This document shows positions 9,569-21,663 of a stretch of DNA of 64,000 nucleotides, one piece after another (position 1 is the stretch's first letter; each line of letters begins with the position of its first letter). Source of the DNA: an uncultured Rhizobiaceae group bacterium (GTDB lineage: Bacteria > Pseudomonadota > Alphaproteobacteria > Rhizobiales > Rhizobiaceae); the NCBI GenBank assembly GCA_947501445.1, contig CANMVS010000006.1:248001-312000 (forward strand), written 5' to 3'. The notes beneath the pieces were generated by a model that saw only the letters and a list, made by a program, of their open reading frames with translations, had not been told where the DNA came from and searched no databases. Both the position numbers and the translations under genes were made by a program.

Positions 9569-10504
9569 TCAAACACCAAAACTGGTCGCCAGACCATCCA
9601 CCAACAGCACCGCAAAAATGGTGAAAAGATAGATCAGGGAGAAACCAAACATTGCCTTGGCAGGTTTCATGACCTGGTCATCAATTTTCATGGTCCACAC
9701 GCGGACAGCATACCAGATGAAGCCTATTCCAAGCCCCAGTGATACCAATCCATAAACGACGCCAGCAAAACCCATGACATAGGGCAAGACACCAACGACA
9801 GCGGTAATAATTGCATAGGCCAATATGTGGTTTTGCGTTGACCGAACGCCTGCCACATTGGGCAGCATGGGGATACCGGCATTGCCGTAGTCGCCCTGCT
9901 TGAACAACGCCAGTGCCCAAAAATGCGGCGGTGTCCAAAGAAATATTATCAAAAACAGAACCGAGCTGTCCCAGGATATTGAACCGGTGACACAGGCCCA
10001 GCCGATCATCGGCGGGAATGCACCCGCAGCCCCGCCAATAACAATGTTTTGAGGCGTCGAACGTTTCAGCCACATTGTATAGACGACCGCATAAAAGAAT
10101 ATCGTGAAAGCCAGCAGTCCCCCGGCCAGCCAATTAACAAGCAGACCGAGCGTAACTACTGAAAAAACAGACAATACAATGCCAAAAACCAGTGCCTCGT
10201 TCCGGGTCACTTTTCCGGCCGGTATGGGCCGTTTGGCGGTGCGGGTCATGATCGCATCAATATCAGCGTCATACCACATATTCAGCGCACCGGACGCCCC
10301 CGCACCAACCGCAATACACAATATTGCCACAGCGCCCATGAAGGGATGGATGGTGCCAGGCGCGATGATCAATCCAACAAATGCAGTAAAGACAACCAGA
10401 GACATTACCCTGGGCTTCAAAAGCGCAAAGAAGTCCCGTGGGTCGGCCTGGGAAAGCTCAACCTCGGAAATTTTGATTACTTCATTTTCGCCGGTAATTG
10501 CCAT
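9569..10504 (-). CDS. ctaB: Protoheme IX farnesyltransferase (heme O synthase)
   Basis: CtaB attaches a farnesyl group to heme b to make heme O, the precursor of heme A for the oxidase. The 311-residue protein is a UbiA-type polytopic prenyltransferase. Its Asp-rich motifs are seen in [21 protein letters not shown], along with [17 protein letters not shown] near the N-terminus and [11 protein letters not shown] in the middle. It is 67 bases downstream of coxA. No strong ribosome site precedes the ATG, so the start is inferred from homology. Confidence 0.96.
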   Translation of the reverse strand: MAITGENEVIKISEVELSQADPRDFFALLKPRVMSLVVFTAFVGLIIAPGTIHPFMGAVAILCIAVGAGASGALNMWYDADIDAIMTRTAKRPIPAGKVTRNEALVFGIVLSVFSVVTLGLLVNWLAGGLLAFTIFFYAVVYTMWLKRSTPQNIVIGGAAGAFPPMIGWACVTGSISWDSSVLFLIIFLWTPPHFWALALFKQGDYGNAGIPMLPNVAGVRSTQNHILAYAIITAVVGVLPYVMGFAGVVYGLVSLGLGIGFIWYAVRVWTMKIDDQVMKPAKAMFGFSLIYLFTIFAVLLVDGLATSFGV

Positions 10505-10571
10505 TTGAGATTATCTGACCACCAGTGTTGAAAGAAACCGAAGCCACTTGCGTGGCTTTGGTCCTTGTTTG

Positions 10572-13125
<2,554 letters not shown>

Positions 13126-13669
13126 AACAATTCTCCCTCGAGCATACGTCCCGCATGGCGAAAACGCATAATCCCTTAATTTGACTGCGCTTAAAATCAC
13201 AGTTTAGAGCCAATCGCAACTGGCTGACAGGGGTTTGTGTGCGACATTTTATGCACTTGCAACGGTTAACTGCCCCGTGTGCCTTGATAAACGGGACAGG
13301 CTGGTTAAAAAAAAACCTCATGGAATGTTTCGTGCCTTTAAAAAAACACGCAAGTTTGCCTGTGTAATGGTGTCACAAGCACCAGAATTGAAAACAGAGT
13401 CGCTTATAAACCCACCACGTGTTTGACCACCCGGCGAACAGGCATCAAACCAATGAGACCATTTTTTACAAAGTGAATTTATCCTGCCATGACATTGACT
13501 GAAACCGAGGTGGCAAACCCGACTGCGCAAAGTGCCCATGGACGGTATTTTCATCAGATTGTGATCACTGAAACCGGCCTGTAAATGAAACAATGCAATT
13601 GCAGCCTTTCCAATCACCAACAATTTCCGGCAAAATAGCCGGAATGATTCGCATATTCCTGGAGCTGAC
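13126..13669. other. Divergent intergenic region upstream of the cox operon
   Basis: This 544-bp gap separates the oxidase operon (leftward) from the IalB-like gene (rightward). It must hold both promoters. I found no repeat, RNA gene or convincing small gene. The long reverse frame across 13318-13992 overlaps the IalB gene and has no family features. Confidence 0.5.
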
Positions 13670-14188
13670 ATGCTACAAATCGTTTTAAAGAGATTTTCGC
13701 TGATTGCCTTTGCCGCGCTTATGGCTGGCACGGTAACCAGTGCCGTTGCCCAGCAGCAGCCCGGAACCGTTCGCGAAAACCATGGCGCCTGGTCGATTTT
13801 ATGTGACCAGCCCGCCGGGTCGTCCACCGAACAGTGTATGATGATGCAAAATGTCATTGCTGAGGATCGACCGGAAATGGGTCTATCCGTTGCGGTGCTT
13901 AAAACAGCGGATAAAAAGGCCCGGATTTTGCGTGTTCTGGCACCATTGGGCATTATTCTGCCGAATGGTCTTGGCCTGTATATCGACGGCAAGGATATTG
14001 GTCGGGCCTATTTTGTGCGGTGCTTCGAGGACGGTTGTTACGCTGAAGTAATCCTTGAGGATGCTCTGCTGAAAACTTTCCAAAGTGGCAGCACAGCAAC
14101 TTTCATTATCTTTCAGACGCCGGAAGAAGGCATTGGCATTCCCGTCGATCTGACAGGCTTTACAAACGGATTTGCTGCCCTGCCCTAA
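13670..14188 (+). CDS. Invasion-associated locus B (IalB) family periplasmic protein
   Basis: The 172-residue product has a signal peptide (residues 1-28, ending VAQ) and the IalB pattern: HGAWSILCDQ, a QCMMMQ segment, and an ILPNGLGLYIDGK block. Two cysteine pairs (45/56 and 118/123) fit the disulfides expected in this periplasmic family. IalB was described in Bartonella as needed for red-cell invasion, but members are widespread in free-living Hyphomicrobiales, where the role is unclear. GGAG six bases before the ATG supports the start. Repeat copy C begins 3 bases after the stop. Confidence 0.88.
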   Translation: MLQIVLKRFSLIAFAALMAGTVTSAVAQQQPGTVRENHGAWSILCDQPAGSSTEQCMMMQNVIAEDRPEMGLSVAVLKTADKKARILRVLAPLGIILPNGLGLYIDGKDIGRAYFVRCFEDGCYAEVILEDALLKTFQSGSTATFIIFQTPEEGIGIPVDLTGFTNGFAALP

Positions 14189-14191
14189 CCT

Positions 14192-14289
14192 GGACCGTTT
14201 CACGTTTTGTCAGAAACGGGATAACGGTGTCGGCCCTTGATTTTGTTGATGCATTCAGGGTTTGCCGATTCCGCCAAAACCTGAATTGC
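14192..14289 (+). repeat. Dispersed two-hairpin repeat, copy C
   Basis: This copy lies in the convergent gap between the IalB-like gene and the DUF1801 gene. The left half hairpin is complete (CCGTTTC and GAAACGG around an 11-base loop). The right half hairpin pairs ATTCAGGGTTTG with CAAAACCTGAAT. Confidence 0.88.
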
Positions 14290-14328
14290 GTCAGGATTAA
14301 ATTGGTGGCATCACTCAGTTCATCGAAA

Positions 14329-14766
14329 TCATGGCTGCTGGGCGGTTGTGATGCCGTATCTCGACTGTATGAAATCTGCGGACCGCCGCAAAAGCGTCGC
14401 GAGAACATCCAAATCAATGTCATCGAGTTTTTTGACATACAAACAGGAGCGTCCGGTCTTGTGACGCCCCAGTTTTTTCATCAGATCAGCGTGCGACCCG
14501 AAGCCCTGCATGACATATATGGACAGCGCCGATTTTCTGGGTGAAAAACCGGTGATCATCCATTGACCGCTGCGGCCACTTTTATTGATGTAATCATAAT
14601 GGCCAAATCCGATGATGGAGGTCCCCCACATTTTAGGCGCAGCACCGGTAATTTCATTCATGAGCGCCATAAGAATTTTACTGTCAGCACGCATGGTTTC
14701 GCTTTCAACGCTGTTCAGAAAATTATTCACGTCGCCGTCATTTTGTCGGGTTTTCAACTCAGCCAT
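14329..14766 (-). CDS. DUF1801 domain-containing protein
   Basis: The 145-residue protein matches the DUF1801 (YdhG-like) family: an N-terminal segment with VNNFLNSVE, then the PKMWGTSIIGFGHYDY motif near the middle, and GFSPRKSALSIYV followed by KTGRSCLYVKKLDDID. This small cytosolic fold is of unknown function. The start at 14766 (MAELKT) has GGGGGAG seven bases upstream; the frame upstream is open but has no ribosome site. It is divergent from tldD. Confidence 0.87.
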   Translation of the reverse strand: MAELKTRQNDGDVNNFLNSVESETMRADSKILMALMNEITGAAPKMWGTSIIGFGHYDYINKSGRSGQWMITGFSPRKSALSIYVMQGFGSHADLMKKLGRHKTGRSCLYVKKLDDIDLDVLATLLRRSADFIQSRYGITTAQQP

Positions 14767-14928
14767 TTCGTTCTCCCCCTGGCATAGGCCATTGTGAAGG
14801 TCCAAATCCGGCAGCAAAGGAACAGTGCATTGGATCATAGGCCATAGTACCTTATATGGAGAATGAACGACATGGGCATCTGGCCATCATGACGACCCGG
14901 CAACGGTTCTTACGAATTGGGAAGTAAA

Positions 14929-16344
14929 ATGAATAATGACTTGTTAAGTGGCTTTGACTGCTCTGAAGAGCGCGTTGCACAGATTGTCAAACATGCTCTC
15001 AAGAGTGCCGACGATGGCGAGCTTTTCATCGAATATACACAGACCGAATCTCTGGTATTTGATGACGGACGCCTGAAGTCAGGAAACTTTGCATGCGATC
15101 AGGGTTTTGGACTGCGTTCCGTTGCAGATGAAGCCGTTGGTTTTGCCCATGCTGGAGATTTGTCTGAAGCGGCCCTGCTGCGTGCATCAGATGCCGTTTC
15201 AGCCGTAACGCGCGGCTACAGCGGAAATTACGCCGACGCACCGGCACGCACAAACAAACATCTCTACGGTGATGAGAACCCAATCAACAAACCAGGGTTT
15301 GCCGAGAAAGTGCAGTTGCTGCAGCAAATAGATGCCTACGTAAGGGAACAAGATCCAAAAGTCCGTCAGGTCACAGCGGCACTTGCCGCCGGATGGCAAA
15401 ATGTTTGCATTCTGCGTGCTGATGGCGAAATCATGCGCGACATTCGTCCCTTGACCCGTCTCAATATCAGTGTCGTTGTCGGGGACGGCGAGCGACAGGA
15501 AAGCGGATCATTCGGTGCCGGTGGCCGACAGGGATTTGGTGCCTTTATCGCAGAAGACTCATGGCAGACCAGCGCAGACGAAGCGCTGCGTCAGGCCCTT
15601 GTAAATCTTGAGGCGATTCCCGCACCCGCCGGTACTTTTGACGTCGTTCTGGCGTCCGGTTGGCCCGGTGTCATGTTGCACGAGGCCGTGGGGCATGGTC
15701 TTGAAGGCGACTTCAATCGCAAAAAGACCTCTGCATTTGCCGGTCTGATGGGCGAACAGGTTGCCGCCAAGGGCGTTACCGTTGTGGATGATGGAACCAT
15801 TGAAGGGCGCCGTGGCTCATTGACGATTGATGATGAAGGCACACCATCAGCCCACAATGTACTGATTGAGGACGGCAGGCTTGTTGGATATATGCAGGAC
15901 CGTCAAAATGCCCGCCTGATGGGCGTAAAACCAACCGGTAACGGGCGCAGACAATCGCATGCCCACCAGCCGATGCCCCGAATGACAAACACCTACATGC
16001 TGGGTGGCGACAGGTCACCAGAGGAAATCATCGCCTCGGTCGACAAGGGAATTTATGCCGTGTCCTTTGGCGGTGGACAGGTGGATATCACATCGGGAAA
16101 ATTCGTGTTTGGCTGCACCGAGGCCTATATGCTGGAAAATGGTAAAATCGGTGCTCCGATCAAGGGCGCAATGCTGATCGGCAATGGCCCTGAAGCCATG
16201 CATCGGGTCTCCATGATCGGCAACGATCCGAAACTGGATACCGGCATTGGCATGTGTGGCAAGTCAGGACAAAACCTGCCCGTTGGTGTTGGTCAGCCAC
16301 ATTTGCGGATGGACCAGATGACCATTGGCGGCACACAGATATAG
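14929..16344 (+). CDS. tldD: Metalloprotease TldD
   Basis: TldD acts with TldE/PmbA as a zinc peptidase that degrades unfolded or modified peptides. The 471-residue protein is full length. The zinc motif is HEAVGHGLEGDFNRK with His251 as first ligand, and the GGGQVDITSGKFVFGCTEAY segment carries the downstream Cys ligand region. The ATG at 14929 is preceded by GGGAAG. The partner gene is not in this window. In related genomes tldD lies next to the cox operon, as here. Confidence 0.96.
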   Translation: MNNDLLSGFDCSEERVAQIVKHALKSADDGELFIEYTQTESLVFDDGRLKSGNFACDQGFGLRSVADEAVGFAHAGDLSEAALLRASDAVSAVTRGYSGNYADAPARTNKHLYGDENPINKPGFAEKVQLLQQIDAYVREQDPKVRQVTAALAAGWQNVCILRADGEIMRDIRPLTRLNISVVVGDGERQESGSFGAGGRQGFGAFIAEDSWQTSADEALRQALVNLEAIPAPAGTFDVVLASGWPGVMLHEAVGHGLEGDFNRKKTSAFAGLMGEQVAAKGVTVVDDGTIEGRRGSLTIDDEGTPSAHNVLIEDGRLVGYMQDRQNARLMGVKPTGNGRRQSHAHQPMPRMTNTYMLGGDRSPEEIIASVDKGIYAVSFGGGQVDITSGKFVFGCTEAYMLENGKIGAPIKGAMLIGNGPEAMHRVSMIGNDPKLDTGIGMCGKSGQNLPVGVGQPHLRMDQMTIGGTQI

Positions 16345-16397
16345 GTTGTGTTTTCAACCGGGGATTTATTTTTGATTAAATCATTTCCCCTACAACC
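16344..16397 (+). terminator. Possible terminator stem-loop after tldD
   Basis: The stop codon of tldD runs into an inverted repeat: GGTTGT pairs with ACAACC on the outside, and GGGGATTTA pairs with TAAATC and CCCC inside, with a small bulge. There is no long T tract, so a Rho-independent terminator is possible but not certain. Confidence 0.4.
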
Positions 16398-16451
16398 GGA
16401 TGGATGAGCACCTCAGAGACATAAAATCAACCTGCTGTTCAAGGTTTTACC

Positions 16452-17531
16452 ATGCCGATAAAGTCGAAATTGTCGCAAATTCGGGCGATGGCACGCAGAA
16501 ACGCCAAGTGGCTTGCAATCACTGGTGGTCTGGAGGCAATCTCATTGGCAGACAGGCTTGGACTGGTCGCAAAGCCCCAATGCAAGGGGGTCATTTTCAC
16601 TCTGCATCAGGTGCGGCCTGACAATAATGCGGATTTTAATCCCAATTCCTTCCTTTCCATAACACCGCAATTTCTTGAATCGGTCATTCATCTGGTTCAG
16701 GAACTTGGGTGGCACCCCGTTCACCTGGAGGCGTTGCCAGCACTATTGGCAGACCCGGATTCACAAAAGCGCTATGTGGCCTTCACGCTGGATGACGGCT
16801 ATCGCGACAATAGGGAATTCGCCTATCCCATCTTTCAAAAACACGGCGTACCCTTCACCGTATTTGTGGCAGCCGGCTTTACCCACCGTTCGCGAACGAT
16901 GTGGTGGATAACCCTTGCCGAGATGCTGGCAAAAAATGAGACCATCACCCTCGATCTTGGTGAAACAGAGCACAATTTTGTCACCCGCACCAAATCGGAG
17001 AAATTCACCGCTTTCAGTGAAATCAGTGACAAACTCAATCACATGGATGAGGACCTTTTTGTTTCGCAAATTGATGCTGCCGCACGAGCAGCCGGCATTG
17101 AACCGCTTGATATTGTTGTACGCGAGACACTGGACGAAAAAGGCCTGCGGGACTTTGCGACAGACCCGCTTGTTCGGCTGGGTGCCCATACCGTCAACCA
17201 CATCAATCTTGCACGCGCAAATACGGCACGACTGAATGATGAGATCAATCAATCAAGTGATCATGTCGAAGTGCTGACAGGATCAAAACCAACCAGCTTT
17301 GCCTTTCCGTACGGCAGCAGAGCGGCTGCCAGCAAACGGGAATTCGATGCTGCCGCTGACCATGGATTTACGGTAGCCGTCACCACGCATCCAGGTTTGT
17401 TGCAAGGCGAACATTCAGCCACACCGACCGGACTGCCAAGGGTCTCACTGAACGGATATTATCAGGATGTTCGCTACGTCAAGGCACTGTTGACGGGTAT
17501 CCCGTTCAAGTGGCTGGGCGGCAGCAACTAG
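16452..17531 (+). CDS. Polysaccharide deacetylase (NodB-like) family protein
   Basis: This 359-residue protein has the NodB homology core: TLDDGYRDN (catalytic and metal Asp, about residue 114), LGAHTVNHINL (His-x4-His metal motif, about 243), and FAFPYG (about 283). Such enzymes remove acetyl groups from cell-surface glycans. There is no clear signal peptide, so it probably works at the cytoplasmic side on a nucleotide- or lipid-linked intermediate (inference). No glycosyltransferase lies beside it. Repeat copy D starts on the last base of its stop codon. Confidence 0.88.
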   Translation: MPIKSKLSQIRAMARRNAKWLAITGGLEAISLADRLGLVAKPQCKGVIFTLHQVRPDNNADFNPNSFLSITPQFLESVIHLVQELGWHPVHLEALPALLADPDSQKRYVAFTLDDGYRDNREFAYPIFQKHGVPFTVFVAAGFTHRSRTMWWITLAEMLAKNETITLDLGETEHNFVTRTKSEKFTAFSEISDKLNHMDEDLFVSQIDAAARAAGIEPLDIVVRETLDEKGLRDFATDPLVRLGAHTVNHINLARANTARLNDEINQSSDHVEVLTGSKPTSFAFPYGSRAAASKREFDAAADHGFTVAVTTHPGLLQGEHSATPTGLPRVSLNGYYQDVRYVKALLTGIPFKWLGGSN

Positions 17532-17629
17532 AGCAATTCAGGTTTTGACGGAATCGGCAAACCCTGAATGCATCAACAAAATCAAAGACCGGTACCGTTG
17601 TCCCGCTTCTGACAAAACATGAAACGGTC
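17531..17629 (-). repeat. Dispersed two-hairpin repeat, copy D
   Basis: This copy is in the opposite orientation to A, B, C and E. It fills the convergent gap between the deacetylase and pdxH. GAGCAATTCAGGTTTTG starts at the deacetylase stop codon. The hairpin of CAAACCCTGAAT with ATTCAGGTTTTG is intact; the outer arm is altered at one base (CATGAAACGG). Confidence 0.88.
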
Positions 17630-17669
17630 TGGATTGTGTCTTGAGCCTGCGTTGTGATCCCATGATGCT

Positions 17670-18293
17670 TCAGGGATAAAGACGCGTCTTTTTCCATTCA
17701 CTATCGACTGAATCCCGATCGAATACCACACGATCATGCAGTCTGAATTTACGGTCATGCCAAAATTCCATCGATGTCGGCTCCAGCCTGAATCCCGACC
17801 AATATTGTGGCCGCGGAATCGCACCAATGGGATGTTTCGCCGTATATTCTGCTACGGCTTTTTCCAGGGCAAAGCGGCTTTCCAGTGGCCGTGACTGCTT
17901 CGATGCCCAGGCACCGATTCGGCTGCCCCGTGGGCGTGAAGCGAAGTAGGTGTCCGCTTCACTATCGCTGACGACCGTAACATGGCCACGGATGCGAATT
18001 TGACGGCGCAGTGATTTCCAGTGAAAACACATTGCTGCTTTTTTTGCCGCAAGAAGCTCTCTGCCTTTTTGGCTTTCAAAATTGGTATAAATCGTAAACC
18101 CGTGCTCATCAAACCCCTTGAGAAGAACCATACGCACATTTGGAAGACCATCGGGATCGACAGTGGCCAGCGACAGGGCCGTGGGATCATTCAGTTCATT
18201 TTCCGTCGCATCAGCCAACCATTCACCAAATAACTTGAACGGCGCGTCGGAAAGGGTAAAATCATCTTTAGCGAGCGAACTATCATTAGTCAT
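17670..18293 (-). CDS. pdxH: Pyridoxamine 5'-phosphate oxidase
   Basis: PdxH oxidises pyridoxine or pyridoxamine phosphate to pyridoxal 5'-phosphate with FMN. The 207-residue protein is of family length. FMN-contacting motifs are seen in [18 protein letters not shown], the SQKGREL stretch, [20 protein letters not shown], and the C-terminal [11 protein letters not shown] and RLYP end. AGGTAAAG stands before the ATG. It diverges from the lipoprotein gene. Confidence 0.96.
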   Translation of the reverse strand: MTNDSSLAKDDFTLSDAPFKLFGEWLADATENELNDPTALSLATVDPDGLPNVRMVLLKGFDEHGFTIYTNFESQKGRELLAAKKAAMCFHWKSLRRQIRIRGHVTVVSDSEADTYFASRPRGSRIGAWASKQSRPLESRFALEKAVAEYTAKHPIGAIPRPQYWSGFRLEPTSMEFWHDRKFRLHDRVVFDRDSVDSEWKKTRLYP

Positions 18294-18337
18294 GGTACTT
18301 TACCTGTCTCCTCGAACCAAATGCGTGGAATATTCAC

Positions 18338-18814
18338 TTGGCATTAATTACGAACGACGTAGCACAGAGCAGAAATTTGCAGGACGAACAATCGTTTTTT
18401 TGCAAAAGTAATATCGCCCGTGTTTCTTTGCTGATGTCCGTCTTGTTCACAGTCTCAGGTTGCCTTGGTGGCGGATTGGGACTGGATAGTGTGACAGCAC
18501 CCGATACCAGCCTGCATTCGGGTTCCATTCCATATAATGCAGATGATTTTTCCGACAATGAAGTCATTCGCTCCACCGTAGCCGAAGCGGATGTCAGTGA
18601 CGGGTTCATACAGGATATCCCATGGCTCAATACGGCGAACGGCAATACCGGCACGGTAAGTTTTATCAGGGAAAACAGTTCCGTCAAAAAAATATGCCGT
18701 GATTTTGTCGTATCCAAACACAGCTTTGATGGCATCTCACAATATACCGGTCAGATTTGCCGTACCAGATTGACCAAATCCTGGACATTGGACGCTCTGG
18801 ATGAACAGAGCTGA
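18338..18814 (+). CDS. Putative surface lipoprotein (RT0821-like family)
   Basis: The frame ends with a segment typical of the short surface-antigen family found next to pdxH in Hyphomicrobiales: WLNTANGNTGTVSF, a Cys in KKICRDFVVS, SFDGISQYTGQICR and KSWTL. A lipobox-like VSGC (Cys42 in the longest frame) suggests a lipid-anchored envelope protein. The start is uncertain: a TTG at 18338, a TTG at 18377 and an ATG at 18434 are all in frame, and none has a strong ribosome site. The 18377 start gives the most normal signal sequence. Confidence 0.72.
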   Translation: MALITNDVAQSRNLQDEQSFFCKSNIARVSLLMSVLFTVSGCLGGGLGLDSVTAPDTSLHSGSIPYNADDFSDNEVIRSTVAEADVSDGFIQDIPWLNTANGNTGTVSFIRENSSVKKICRDFVVSKHSFDGISQYTGQICRTRLTKSWTLDALDEQS

Positions 18815-18929
18815 ATTTGACCGCTGAAACAAAAAATGATTCTGGCAAATCAGGTATTTTTTTAACAATTTGTATCTAGGGTCTGTTGCCTATCGGTGAC
18901 TACACCTTTTGTATTGAGTTGGTGAGTAA

Positions 18930-19904
18930 ATGCTAGATCCCTATGCCGTGCTTGATGTGGCGAAATCGGCCAGTCAGGACGAAATCAAGACTGCCTTTCG
19001 CAAGAAAGCCAAAGCCTGTCATCCTGATCATAATCAGGGCAATCCACAGGCGGCCTCCGATTTCAGCGCTGTTAATGTGGCGTATGAAATTCTCAGCAAC
19101 ACGAAAAAGCGCAAGCAATTTGACTCCGGGGATATTGATGCCACCGGCAAGGCTAAACCAAAATCATCTGTATTTGGAGGTTTTAGCCGCCCTGGAAAAT
19201 GGTCAGCATTCGGCTTTGGCCGTGGAAAAACGTCCGGTTCACCCAAGAACACACAAGCTGCGGGAAATCAACAGACACAGGCCCGAACCGGCAAATTTGA
19301 AACCGGCAGCCATGAAGAAATCATGGAACGTATATTCGGCCAGTCCTTTGTGCGCACCAATGCAGCCGATGCTCCCGGCATTGACGACATTCCCGAGAAA
19401 AACCCTGCCACGCCACAATCGGACGTCTACATTGATCTGTCTGTTTCGCTGGAGAGCCTTCTGGACGTATCAAAACGCACGATCGGTCTGCCGGATGGGC
19501 GATCCATGCAGGTGCAGATACCCAGGGGCGCTGAGGATGGCCGCATTCTCAGGCTGCGTTATGAGGGCAATGATACAGCTAGAGAAGAACCCGCAGATGT
19601 CATCGTGACGGTTCGGCACCTCAAACACCAACAGTTCAGGGTTGATGGGCTCGATCTGATTGCTGCGTTCCAGGTCTCGCTGAAAGATGCAATCAACGGC
19701 GCCAAGCTGCCGCTTGATACGCTGGACGGTCGATTGTTGATTACCATCCCGCCATGGTCCGGGTCAGACAAGGTGCTTCGCGTTGCGAAACGAGGTTTGC
19801 CGGACAGCGCAGACAAACGGGGGGATTTGCTGATTCATCTGAGATTGATGTTGCCCGATGCACCCGATGCTCATCTGCTTTCCTATGCAAATGCGCCAGA
19901 TTGA
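18930..19904 (+). CDS. J-domain protein with DnaJ C-terminal domain (CbpA-like)
   Basis: This 324-residue co-chaperone has an N-terminal J domain with HPD at 31-33, a low-complexity linker rich in Gly, Lys and Gln (about 70-135), and a DnaJ substrate-binding C-terminal domain (about 165-310; PRGAEDGRILRLRYEG and GDLLIHLRLMLP). The zinc-finger repeats of true DnaJ are missing, so it is of the DnaJ type II/CbpA class. It stimulates DnaK-type Hsp70. It stands just upstream of fabI. Confidence 0.92.
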   Translation: MLDPYAVLDVAKSASQDEIKTAFRKKAKACHPDHNQGNPQAASDFSAVNVAYEILSNTKKRKQFDSGDIDATGKAKPKSSVFGGFSRPGKWSAFGFGRGKTSGSPKNTQAAGNQQTQARTGKFETGSHEEIMERIFGQSFVRTNAADAPGIDDIPEKNPATPQSDVYIDLSVSLESLLDVSKRTIGLPDGRSMQVQIPRGAEDGRILRLRYEGNDTAREEPADVIVTVRHLKHQQFRVDGLDLIAAFQVSLKDAINGAKLPLDTLDGRLLITIPPWSGSDKVLRVAKRGLPDSADKRGDLLIHLRLMLPDAPDAHLLSYANAPD

Positions 19905-20047
19905 ATTGGGTTCAGCAAAGCAGGCGTGATGAAAATGCCCGCTATTTGCACGAAGCGGTGCATGAAGACAAAGTCTGAGCAGCTTGCGTCTTGAACGGCG
20001 CAGTCGGCTGTGTCATAGCCAAGGTAGTATTAAGCAAGGAGTGGGAT

Positions 20048-20866
20048 ATGGTTCTGGCTGCAGGTCTGATGAAAGGCAAGCGCGGCGTGATATTGGGGGT
20101 CGCCAATAATCGGTCGATTGCCTGGGGAATTGCCAAGGCATGCGCGGACGCAGGCGCTGAGCTGGCCTTGACCTACCAGGGTGACGCGTTGAAAAAACGG
20201 GTTGAACCGCTCGCTGCGGAACTCGGTGCCCATGTCATCGGGCATTGTGACGTGACTGATCCTGATAGTATGGACGCAGTTTTTGCCGTGTTGGAAAAAC
20301 TGTGGGGCAAGATTGATTTCGTCGTTCACGCCATCGCCTTTTCCGACAAGGATGAATTGACCGGCCGTTTTGTTGAAACGACACGTGAGAATTTCAATCG
20401 TACAATGGAAATCTCCGTATATTCTCTGGCTGCGATCTCGCGGCGCGCCGAGGCAATCATGAACGATGGCGGTTCAATTCTGACACTGACCTATTATGGC
20501 GCCGAGAAAGTCATGCCGCACTACAATGTCATGGGTGTGGCCAAGGCCGCACTGGAAGCCAGTGTGCGTTACCTTGCTGTTGATCTTGGCAACCGCGGCA
20601 TCCGCGTGAATGCAATTTCTGCCGGTCCGATTAAAACGCTGGCTGCTTCCGGCATTGGTGATTTCAGATATATACTCAAGTGGAACGAGTATAATGCGCC
20701 ACTCAAACGCACAGTAACGGCGGATGAAGTTGGTTCATCCGCCCTCTATCTGCTTTCTGATCTTTCGGTTGCGGTTACCGGCGAAATTCACCACGTGGAT
20801 TCTGGCTACCACACCATCGGCATGAAGGCCGTTGATGCGCCGGACATATCGGTTATCAAAGACTAG
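20048..20866 (+). CDS. fabI: Enoyl-[acyl-carrier-protein] reductase (NADH)
   Basis: FabI makes the last reduction in each cycle of fatty acid elongation. The 272-residue short-chain dehydrogenase has the FabI signature GVANNRSIAWGIAKA, the catalytic Tyr-x6-Lys in YNVMGVAK (Tyr159, Lys166), and the NAISAGPIKTLAASGI segment. AAGGAG lies just before the ATG at 20048; an open extension of 19 codons upstream has no ribosome site. It is followed at 43 bases by the phosphatase gene. Confidence 0.96.
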   Translation: MVLAAGLMKGKRGVILGVANNRSIAWGIAKACADAGAELALTYQGDALKKRVEPLAAELGAHVIGHCDVTDPDSMDAVFAVLEKLWGKIDFVVHAIAFSDKDELTGRFVETTRENFNRTMEISVYSLAAISRRAEAIMNDGGSILTLTYYGAEKVMPHYNVMGVAKAALEASVRYLAVDLGNRGIRVNAISAGPIKTLAASGIGDFRYILKWNEYNAPLKRTVTADEVGSSALYLLSDLSVAVTGEIHHVDSGYHTIGMKAVDAPDISVIKD

Positions 20867-20909
20867 GATCTATAGAGAATCAGGATTGCGGTTCCGGAAA
20901 GCTTTTGCC

Positions 20910-21521
20910 ATGAATGCGTCATCACCGTTGATCTATGTCGTTCGGCATGGGCAGACGGACTGGAATGCAGAAGCACGGTTTCAGGGGGGGAGAAATATCC
21001 CCCTCAATGCCACGGGACAGGATCAGGCCACACACAACGGGCTGGTGCTGAAATCGATATTGAACCAGCACACAACAGATTTTGATTTCGTTTCAAGCCC
21101 TTTGATGCGCGCCCGTGAAACCATGGAGCGCATTCGCACCGGCCTTGATATGCCAGCCTCTGACTATCGCGTCGATGAGCGCCTCATCGAAGTATCTTTT
21201 GGTGATTGGGAAGGACACACGCTTGAGGAACTGGAACGCGATGTTCCCAACCGTGTTGCTGATCGTGCTGTGGACAAGTGGAACTTCCTGCCACCTGGTG
21301 ACAATGCCGAAAGCTATGAAATTATGAGTTGGCGCATATCCGCCTGGCTTAACGAGGTGGCCTGCCCGAGCGTGTGTGTGTGCCATGGCGGTGTAATCCG
21401 GGCGCTTTTTCGCATTATTGCCGGGATCGATGGCCAGGTGGCAGCTGACCTGCCAACCCCGCAGGATCAAATCCTGAAAATTGAAGGCAACAAGATTGGC
21501 TGGATCACCTCGCCAATTTGA
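20910..21521 (+). CDS. Histidine phosphatase family protein
   Basis: The 203-residue protein has the phosphoglycerate-mutase-like core: RHG at 12-14 with the phosphorylated His13, GQTDWNAEARFQG, the Arg in SSPLMRARET, the acid in LIEVSFGDWEG, and a second catalytic His in VCHGGVIRAL. The substrate cannot be told from sequence. The ATG at 20910 follows GGAAAG. A longer frame overlaps fabI and is less likely. It lies between fabI and aroC. Confidence 0.92.
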   Translation: MNASSPLIYVVRHGQTDWNAEARFQGGRNIPLNATGQDQATHNGLVLKSILNQHTTDFDFVSSPLMRARETMERIRTGLDMPASDYRVDERLIEVSFGDWEGHTLEELERDVPNRVADRAVDKWNFLPPGDNAESYEIMSWRISAWLNEVACPSVCVCHGGVIRALFRIIAGIDGQVAADLPTPQDQILKIEGNKIGWITSPI

Positions 21522-21663
21522 CCGACTGAGAAAAACTGCCTATAGCGAGCCCCAATAATCCGGTCTCTTCATTTGAAGAAATCCGGCATGGCAACGGATG
21601 CAATCGACATCATATGCCAGTTGGAAATGGTATCGCAATCGGCGCATAACTTCAGGTAAACCA

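Noticed and set aside
13318-13992. Reverse frame of 224 codons across the gap and the IalB gene
   Set aside because: It overlaps the real IalB gene, has no ribosome site or domain, and looks like a shadow frame.
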